From an uncultured Clostridia bacterium (GTDB taxonomy: Bacteria; Bacillota; Clostridia; Oscillospirales; Butyricicoccaceae), in assembly GCA_910589115.1 (NCBI GenBank), contig CAJUSB010000117.1, positions 1-10,114 on the forward strand: a stretch of 10,114 nt of DNA. The letters run 5' to 3'. This document shows, piece after piece, positions 1 through 4,413 of this stretch. Both the position numbers and the translations under genes were made by a program. The notes under the pieces are model-generated. The model ran no database searches and was not told the DNA's origin. It was given only the letters and a program-made list of their open reading frames with translations. Numbering within the stretch: the stretch's first letter is position 1; each line of letters begins with the position of its first letter.

Positions 1-2
1 TG

Positions 3-89
3 GTGGACACGGTCAGGGTGATATCTGCCGAGAAAATCGTCGTGTACCTGCGCGGTAGCTTCGAAGTCGAACAGAATCTGTTGATCTGA
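3..89 (+). CDS. 3' end of a gene, possibly a site-specific recombinase (partial)
   Basis: An open frame enters from the left edge and stops at TGA (87-89). The 28 visible residues (VDTVRVISAEKIVVYLRG, then SFEVEQNLLI) look like the short beta-strand tail that often closes Firmicutes serine recombinases, where a VxxVxV..xxIxVxLxxGxE pattern is common. This is a resemblance only: no catalytic domain is in view. Codon use is gene-like and the frame ends just before a strong hairpin (99-134), which fits a true gene end. It could equally be the tail of an unrelated protein. Confidence 0.4.
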   Translation: MDTVRVISAEKIVVYLRGSFEVEQNLLI

Positions 90-95
90 CAGGTA

Positions 96-134
96 AAAAC
101 CAGCTGTGTATCTGTAAAACAGTACACAGCTGGT
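96..134 (-). terminator. Intrinsic terminator of the first PD-(D/E)XK gene, perhaps bidirectional
   Basis: A perfect 12-bp inverted repeat (accagctgtgta at 99-110, tacacagctggt at 123-134) continues, after one bulged base, into a 4-bp ctgt/acag stem with an AAA loop. Read on the minus strand the stem is followed by GTTTTT, the layout of an intrinsic terminator for the gene ending at 165. On the plus strand only a weak T tract follows, so it may also serve the converging gene that ends at 89, less efficiently. Confidence 0.75.
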
Positions 135-164
135 CTAGTGTTTCCGGATTGTAATTGTTGAAAG

Positions 165-1010
165 TTATCGAGCGGTTGCTACACGGTTATCTAACCACTG
201 TTTCACAGTGCTTGTGCTCACTTCGACTGCTTCGGCAATTTTTTCGGTTGCAAGCCCCATATCAGCAAGACGCATAGCAGTGCTTTTTGCCTTTTTCAAT
301 TCACCTTCGATTTGCCCTTCCTTGAAGATCTTTTCGCTAATCTCACACATTTCTTGATAGCCTCCTTCCTCGCATTTCAACCAATGTATACGTTTGGATA
401 AGTCGCCATGATTCATGTCATCGGGATCTGCGGTCTTAAAATACTGCATCAAATTTGCCGTTTTGGTACCGTCATTTATGGCGGCGTTCACGTACATGAT
501 ATGCTGTCCATCGTCATAAGGAATATCCGTGTTTTCGAAGTATTTCTTTACAAGATAAGTCGTAAACCCGGCCTTCCACAAATCGGTTTCGCTGATGTAG
601 ATGATAAACAGATCTGGCAGGTCAGCATATGGTTTCCCTTTTTCCAGATATTCGCTGTCAATCATTGCACCATGGAGTCTGACCCGTCTGGCATGATCTA
701 CCGTGTCAGTGCGTTGAATTTCAATGTTGTAAATTTTGCCGTTTCCGTCTTCCGCCAGAACGTCCAGAACAACGTCGTGTGATGTGATTTCCGAAACACG
801 ATACTCCGTGCGGACTGCTTTCACGACTAAATCTGGGATTCCGGTCAGAATCCGAAGTACATATTGGCAGGCTTTTTTGTCTCTGAGAGCGACCCGCATA
901 AACACGTGGCTCATCAGGTTAAACTTTCTCGCTTCTATCACAAGTTTTTCACGTTCTTCAATATGGCTTAATGCTTCCGACTGAACGCCAGCGGATGATT
1001 CCTTGTCCAT
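165..1010 (-). CDS. Rpn/transposase-like PD-(D/E)XK nuclease family protein, copy A
   Basis: A 281-residue protein of the PD-(D/E)XK nuclease family often annotated as a putative transposase (PDDEXK_2/Rpn group). Seen: an N-terminal helical segment with MSHVFMRVALRD near 33-44; the nuclease core with Asp83 (VLDVLAED) and the Glu97-Ile-Gln99 strand (YNIEIQ); a predicted strand LPDLFIIYIS at 131-140; a charged helix near 225-245; and a helix-turn-helix-like tail with TEKIAEAVEVSTSTVKQWL at 255-273. Family knowledge: Rpn proteins are DNases that promote recombination or act in phage defence. The ATG start has a purine-rich GGGAG site. It stands alone as a transcription unit and is about three quarters identical to the next minus-strand gene upstream. 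An internal SD-ATG at Met221 may give a second product. No inverted repeats like IS ends were seen around it. Confidence 0.9.
   Translation of the reverse strand: MDKESSAGVQSEALSHIEEREKLVIEARKFNLMSHVFMRVALRDKKACQYVLRILTGIPDLVVKAVRTEYRVSEITSHDVVLDVLAEDGNGKIYNIEIQRTDTVDHARRVRLHGAMIDSEYLEKGKPYADLPDLFIIYISETDLWKAGFTTYLVKKYFENTDIPYDDGQHIMYVNAAINDGTKTANLMQYFKTADPDDMNHGDLSKRIHWLKCEEGGYQEMCEISEKIFKEGQIEGELKKAKSTAMRLADMGLATEKIAEAVEVSTSTVKQWLDNRVATAR
348..367 (-). promoter_or_regulatory. Internal ribosome site and in-frame ATG in copy A
   Basis: On the minus strand AAGGAGG (361-367) lies 10 nt before an in-frame ATG (348-350, Met221). Translation from here gives a 61-aa C-terminal protein starting MCEISEKIF and ending in the helix-turn-helix-like tail. 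The site is encoded by the Glu-Gly-Gly-Tyr codons and is kept at the identical position in copy B. Intragenic short products that bind and block the full-length protein are known for E. coli Rpn genes; that it works this way here is inference. Confidence 0.45.
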
Positions 1011-1040
1011 ACAGCATCTCCCTCGTCTTGTGTTATTGTC

Positions 1041-1069
1041 ATTTTAACATAAATGTCGGGAGAAAGCAA
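1041..1069 (-). promoter_or_regulatory. Sigma70-type promoter of copy A
   Basis: Read on the minus strand: -35 TTGCTT (1064-1069), a spacer of exactly 17 bp, and -10 TAAAAT (1041-1046), about 30 bp before the ATG. Copy B has the same -10 hexamer and spacing. The match is by eye. Confidence 0.6.
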
Positions 1070-1222
1070 GAAGGGCCGAGAAAGCAATTATGGCTGAGTG
1101 ATTTCTTACTCAATCCATCCTGAGCAAAAAGTTGCAAATAACGTCCGAAAAGGTTCAAACGGCTTCTAAAATGGTGCAAAAATTTTTGGGAAATGCGTGC
1201 ATCTATAGTGTTGGGGTATGAC

Positions 1223-1263
1223 AAAAAAGAGCACTGAATCGAAAGATTCAGTGCTCTTTTTTT
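1223..1263. terminator. Strong bidirectional intrinsic terminator
   Basis: A perfect 12-bp stem (gagcactgaatc at 1229-1240, gattcagtgctc at 1245-1256) closes a GAAA tetraloop. It is preceded by A6 and followed by T7, so it terminates in either direction. Copy B already has its own terminator at 1371-1410, and copy A starts on the far side, so it is unclear which plus-strand transcript this one ends. The gap 1070-1222 shows no convincing gene. Confidence 0.8.
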
Positions 1264-1292
1264 GATTTTTGTCTGAATTTCAGAATAAATTT

Positions 1293-1353
1293 GACATGAT
1301 CATGTCTTTTGACAGCATTTCTGACAGCATCCACCGATTTTTCTGACAGCATC
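1293..1353. repeat. Perfect 14-bp palindrome and three TGACAGCAT direct repeats
   Basis: The palindrome gacatgatcatgtc (1293-1306) is followed by TGACAGCAT at 1310-1318, 1322-1330 and 1344-1352. The last two copies extend to a 14-bp identity (tttctgacagcatc, 1318-1331 and 1340-1353), 22 bp apart or about two helical turns. The layout resembles a protein-binding site, but no binding protein can be named. Confidence 0.5.
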
Positions 1354-1370
1354 GACAGAATCACATATGC

Positions 1371-1410
1371 AAAAAAACAGCTGAGACGGATCTTTGGGAT
1401 GCGTCTCAGC
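1371..1410 (-). terminator. Intrinsic terminator of copy B
   Basis: A 9-bp perfect inverted repeat (gctgagacg at 1380-1388, cgtctcagc at 1402-1410) is followed on the minus strand by TGTTTTTTT. It lies 8 bases past the stop codon of the gene ending at 1419. Confidence 0.75.
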
Positions 1411-1418
1411 CAGCCTGT

Positions 1419-2273
1419 TTATGCGGTTACTGTGCGATTATCAAGCCATTGTGTTACCATATCCACAGTGACCTTCGCGGCTTTTGCAATTTTTTCCACA
1501 GGGACACCCATATCCGCAAGCCGGATAGCCATGTCCTTTGCTTTTTCCAATTCCCCTTCGGCGCGTCCTTCAGCACGTCCTTCCGTGAAAATTCTTTCGC
1601 TGATTTCACACATCTCCAGATACCCTCCTTCTTCGCATTTTAGTAAATGTACTCGCTTGGACAAATCACCGTGGCTCATGTCGTTTGGGTTGGTTACCTT
1701 AAAATACTGCATCAGCTTTGCGGTTTTAGTCCCATCGTTCACTGCTGCGTTCACATACATGATATGCAGCCCGTCATCATAAAGAATATCCGTATTCTTA
1801 AAACGCTTTTCAACCAGGTAAGTTGTATATCCGGCCTTCCAAATATCGGTTTCACTGATATAGATGATGAACAGATCAGGCAGATCGGCATAAGTCTTGC
1901 CTTTTGCCAGATATTCACCGCCAATCATTGCCCCATAGAGGCGAACACATTTGGCATGATCCACCGTATCAGCGCGTTGAATTTCAATGTTGTACAGTTG
2001 ACCATTTCCGTCATCTGCCAGCACATCCAGGACCACGTCATGAGAGTTGATTTTTGAAACCCGATACTCTGTCCGGACTTCTTTCACGATCAGATCAGGG
2101 ATTCCTGTCAACACCCGGAGTACATACTGACAAGCACGTTTATCCCTGAACGCGACTCTCATAAACACGTTGCTCAGCAAATTAAATTTTCTTGCTTCCG
2201 CTACCCGGTGCTCCCGAGCCTCAATCTGGCCAGGCGTTTCTGCTTTGATGGAAGCAGGCGACTCTTTGTCCAT
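1419..2273 (-). CDS. Rpn/transposase-like PD-(D/E)XK nuclease family protein, copy B
   Basis: A 284-residue paralogue of copy A: about 178 of the first 230 residues match on an ungapped hand count. The nuclease core is intact, with Asp83 (VLDVLADD) and Glu97-Ile-Gln99 (YNIEIQ); the 131-140 strand LPDLFIIYIS is identical. The C-terminal linker has a four-residue tandem gain (EGRAEGRAEG, 231-240) relative to copy A, and the tail VEKIAKAAKVTVDMVTQWL again looks like a helix-turn-helix. The start has a clear AGGAG site 7 nt before the ATG. Both copies keep their active-site residues and have separate promoters and terminators, so this reads as an old duplication of a working gene and not a fresh insertion. 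Proposed role: DNA cleavage in recombination or defence, from family knowledge. Confidence 0.9.
   Translation of the reverse strand: MDKESPASIKAETPGQIEAREHRVAEARKFNLLSNVFMRVAFRDKRACQYVLRVLTGIPDLIVKEVRTEYRVSKINSHDVVLDVLADDGNGQLYNIEIQRADTVDHAKCVRLYGAMIGGEYLAKGKTYADLPDLFIIYISETDIWKAGYTTYLVEKRFKNTDILYDDGLHIMYVNAAVNDGTKTAKLMQYFKVTNPNDMSHGDLSKRVHLLKCEEGGYLEMCEISERIFTEGRAEGRAEGELEKAKDMAIRLADMGVPVEKIAKAAKVTVDMVTQWLDNRTVTA
1611..1630 (-). promoter_or_regulatory. Internal ribosome site and in-frame ATG in copy B
   Basis: On the minus strand AAGGAGG (1624-1630) lies 10 nt before an in-frame ATG (1611-1613, Met221). It would give a 64-aa C-terminal product starting MCEISERIF. Position, spacing and core SD are the same as in copy A, although nearby third codon positions differ (GGG here, GGC in copy A). 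Use in vivo is inferred. Confidence 0.45.
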
Positions 2274-2348
2274 ATTATTTCTCCTGATTTTTACAGCTAT
2301 CCGCTATTCTGCGCAAAGACAGCGGCGATTGTTTTTTATTGTGTATTT

Positions 2349-2377
2349 ATTTTACCATAGTTGCAAACAGATATCAA
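2349..2377 (-). promoter_or_regulatory. Sigma70-type promoter of copy B
   Basis: Read on the minus strand: -35 TTGATA (2372-2377), 17-bp spacer, -10 TAAAAT (2349-2354), about 75 bp before the ATG. The architecture matches the copy A promoter. Confidence 0.65.
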
Positions 2378-2531
2378 GTGCACTATATCAAAGGAGAGCA
2401 GCTGAGAATATCGTTTGCGGAAAAGTCCGGATATCTGCCAAAGAAGCCAAAAGGCAAAGATTCGATGCTCCTTGTCGAGAATTTCAGGACGAAATTTCGT
2501 ACTTTTGTACGCTGACGCTTCGATTGTATTC

Positions 2532-2560
2532 TTGACAGTACGATCAGAAAGCGTTATTAT
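2532..2560 (+). promoter_or_regulatory. Near-consensus sigma70 promoter reading into the foldback element
   Basis: Consensus -35 TTGACA (2532-2537), exactly 17 bp, then -10 TATTAT (2555-2560; one change from TATAAT). Transcription would begin around 2567, at the left edge of the foldback, and run through it toward and antisense to the integrase 3' end. No credible long coding gene lies downstream on this strand. The stretch 2400-2531 before it shows no gene; it holds a small palindrome (cgaaatttcg, 2490-2499) and a gtac-tttt-gtac repeat (2499-2510). Confidence 0.65.
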
Positions 2561-2571
2561 AGAGAGGAAGA

Positions 2572-2866
2572 CCTGGATCCGTGAAATTCATTGGGGAATC
2601 GTATACTTATTTCGCACTGTTTTGTTCTGAAATTCAGCTTATAACCGTTGGATAATCGTTTATTGCGTTCTGATAATTCGGAGTTCCCAGTGAGAAAGCT
2701 CCAGAATTTTTTCACCCAACGGGTGAAGAAATTCAAGATGGATCCTGCTGTAAAATCCGAACTCAAGCCGGACAATACCGCACAATTAAGCTGTTTCAAG
2801 GAGGATTTTCGAACAAATGAAAGATGAAATCGTAAATGCCTTCCTTTTGAGTTTCACGGATTCAGG
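2572..2866. mobile_element. 295-bp foldback element (MITE-like) or long hairpin RNA locus
   Basis: The whole segment is one imperfect inverted repeat centred on 2719. The outer 19 bp of each arm match at 17 positions (cctggatccgtgaaattca at 2572-2590 against the reverse complement of 2848-2866). The inner ends form a 13-bp stem with one G-T position and an AAC loop (2705-2733). Ungapped, about 86 of 146 arm positions are complementary, and allowing small gaps improves this. GAAGA occurs directly outside both ends (2567-2571 and 2867-2871; GGAAGA if the terminal G is shared), as a target-site duplication would. No convincing ORF is inside. These are the marks of a non-autonomous foldback transposable element. 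Because a strong promoter abuts it, it could also be transcribed as one long hairpin RNA. Family not recognised. Confidence 0.65.
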
Positions 2867-2872
2867 GAAGAT

Positions 2873-4069
2873 TCAGCTTTTATCGTTCGTTTGCCTTATC
2901 TGAGGAATCGACTGAATCAGTTTTTCCATCCGTGCGGCGCTGTTTTGCTGCATTTGATCACTGACACGGGCATATGTCTTTAGCGTGAATGACGCGGCAT
3001 AGTGACCGAGGTTTGTCTGTACTGTTTTGATATCATCGCCATTTTCCAAGCATATCGTTGCAAAAGAATGTCTAAGCGAATGGAACGAACGGTCGCCCAT
3101 ACCACATGGGCAGAGCACTCGCTTCAAATGCTTGTAAACTGTGCGGCGGCTGAGCGGCTTGCCGAAGTCATTGGTAAAGACCAAATCACATTGATTATCC
3201 CAGACCGGTTCGGCAATCTCACGCATACGATCCTGCAAAGCCTTTTGCTCGCGCAGCGCCTGCATCGTGCTGGCAGCAAGAATGACCCTGCGCTCTTTTC
3301 CTTCCTTTGGCGGGGCAAGATAATAGCTGAAATCCCCGCGCACCTGATTCTGCTGAAGTTGATTGCGGATATAGATGCAGCTGTTCTCCCAGTCAATGTC
3401 GTCCCAGCGCAGCCCCAGGATTTCCGCCTGCCGCAGACCCGTAAAGATGTCAACAAAGAAAATGTTCCGAAACGGTTCGTTTTCGATTGCTTTGAGAAAT
3501 TCCTCCAGCTCTGCGGTGGTGATAGCCTTGATTTGCTTCTGCGTAACACGAGGTAAACTGCATAGATCGGAAACATTACGCAGCAGGATTTCATCCCGTA
3601 CCGCAGCTTCCAATACGCTGTGAAGCACACCATGGATATTCCGGATCGTCTTGGCAGACAGCCCCTTGCCTTCAGTGCCGAGAGAGGCGACAAACGACTG
3701 AATTTCGCGGTGTGTCAGCTTCGTCAATTTAATATTCCCAAGAGCAGGGAGTATGTGTTTGTTCAGTAAATTGCGATAAGATTCCTGCGTATAATGCGAC
3801 AAATTGACTACTGTATGAGCAAGATACTCGTTGGCATACTCCGACAAGGTAATCTTGCTCGGCTCCTGATATGTACTTCGGTCAATGGAAGCCGTTGCGG
3901 CGCGAAGTTTTTCGGCAACTTCTTTTTGCGTTTTGCCGTAAATTGTATGTCGGCGAAGCTTGCCAGTCTTTGGGTCACGTCCATTGGTATACTGTCCCTG
4001 CCAGCGGCCATCAGCACGTTTTACAATGCTGCCGCTGCCAGCTTCCCGATGTTTATTCTTGTTTGCCAT
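2873..4069 (-). CDS. int: Tyrosine-type site-specific integrase
   Basis: A 398-residue tyrosine recombinase that would integrate and excise the element by strand exchange at att sites. In order: an N-terminal arm-binding region with GSIVKRADGRWQGQY at 13-27 and a TGK.RR strand near 35-40; a core-binding SAM-like domain from about 73 to 160 (LSEYANEYLAHTVVNLSHYT); and a catalytic domain from about 175. The active-site residues are present: Arg213 (TGLRQAEILGLRW), a Lys in PPKEGKERR (255/258), His330 and Arg333 (HSLRHSFA), His356 (LGH) and nucleophile Tyr366 (TLKTYARV). The length is normal for Tn916/lambda-type integrases of Firmicutes. The ATG has an AGGAG site 8 nt upstream. An HTH gene lies just upstream, the usual xis-int order. 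The 3' end faces the foldback, and the element end probably lies there. Confidence 0.95.
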   Translation of the reverse strand: MANKNKHREAGSGSIVKRADGRWQGQYTNGRDPKTGKLRRHTIYGKTQKEVAEKLRAATASIDRSTYQEPSKITLSEYANEYLAHTVVNLSHYTQESYRNLLNKHILPALGNIKLTKLTHREIQSFVASLGTEGKGLSAKTIRNIHGVLHSVLEAAVRDEILLRNVSDLCSLPRVTQKQIKAITTAELEEFLKAIENEPFRNIFFVDIFTGLRQAEILGLRWDDIDWENSCIYIRNQLQQNQVRGDFSYYLAPPKEGKERRVILAASTMQALREQKALQDRMREIAEPVWDNQCDLVFTNDFGKPLSRRTVYKHLKRVLCPCGMGDRSFHSLRHSFATICLENGDDIKTVQTNLGHYAASFTLKTYARVSDQMQQNSAARMEKLIQSIPQIRQTNDKS

Positions 4070-4140
4070 ATTTCATTCTCCTATTCATTGTGGCAAAGCA
4101 TGGCAAACAGCCTTTGCCGGTGCTTGCCATGCATTGTCAG
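4064..4140. repeat. TGGCAA repeat cluster between the HTH gene and int
   Basis: TGGCAAA occurs at 4091-4097 and 4101-4107, exactly 10 bp apart. Inverted copies are TTTGCC at 4113-4118, TTGCCA at 4124-4129, and a TTTGCCAT that includes the int start codon. The outer pair forms a 9-bp inverted repeat (gcatggcaa at 4098-4106, ttgccatgc at 4124-4132). One-turn spacing of short direct repeats is typical of excisionase or arm-type integrase sites, but the protein that binds here is inferred. Confidence 0.45.
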
Positions 4141-4148
4141 GTGTTTTT

Positions 4149-4334
4149 TTAGAAAACGGTGCAGCTGCCGCTATGTTCCTCCAGCCACACGTCGAACTTT
4201 ATCCGGACGACTAACAACCGTTTGCCGATATGTAACGTCGGGAAATCCTCGCGATGCAGCAGGCCATAGGCTTTGCTCTTGCTGATTCCCAAAATTTCTG
4301 CAATTTCTCCTGCGTCATACGTCAATTTGTTCAT
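4149..4334 (-). CDS. Excisionase-like helix-turn-helix protein
   Basis: A 61-residue protein typical of the small MerR/Xis-type HTH family. LTYDAGEIAEILGISKSKAYGLLHREDFPTLHIGKRLLVVRI shows a helix-turn-helix (EIAEILGISKSKAYGLL, about 10-26) followed by the short beta-hairpin wing (FPTLHIGKRLLV, 31-42), the usual form of excisionases and of DNA-binding domains listed as excisionase family. A near-ideal AGGAGG lies 6 nt before the ATG. It sits 80 bp upstream of int on the same strand, the standard xis-int arrangement. Likely role: bending att DNA to favour excision, and perhaps repressing its own promoter. A plain regulator is the alternative. Confidence 0.85.
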   Translation of the reverse strand: MNKLTYDAGEIAEILGISKSKAYGLLHREDFPTLHIGKRLLVVRIKFDVWLEEHSGSCTVF

Positions 4335-4378
4335 GTTTGACCTCCTATAAATAATTTAATCAGCTACTTTTCCGCTAT

Positions 4379-4397
4379 CATATATATAATATATATG
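4379..4397. promoter_or_regulatory. AT palindrome upstream of the HTH gene, possible operator or promoter region
   Basis: catatatat-a-atatatatg is a perfect 9-bp inverted repeat around one central base, in a very AT-rich gap between the helicase stop and the HTH gene. It overlaps possible -10 hexamers (TATTAT on the minus strand). A promoter with overlapping operator is plausible, but the -35 is not clear. Confidence 0.4.
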
Positions 4398-4413
4398 CAA
4401 AGTTTTTCTGAAA

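Noticed and set aside
1145..1170. tRNA-like T-loop string (ggttcaaac)
   Set aside because: No acceptor or anticodon stem can be drawn around it.
1039..1224. 61-codon minus-strand frame between the nuclease genes
   Set aside because: It overlaps the promoter of copy A, has no good SD and its composition is not protein-like.
2557..2799. 80-codon minus-strand open frame across the foldback
   Set aside because: No ribosome site, it spans a self-complementary region, and the peptide resembles no known protein; likely chance.
2817..2903. 28-codon plus-strand ORF with AAGGAGG
   Set aside because: Too short and overlapping the int 3' end and the foldback arm to call as a gene; kept only as part of a finding.
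3002..3556. Long plus-strand frames opposite the integrase
   Set aside because: Shadow of a well-supported integrase on the other strand, which has all its catalytic residues.
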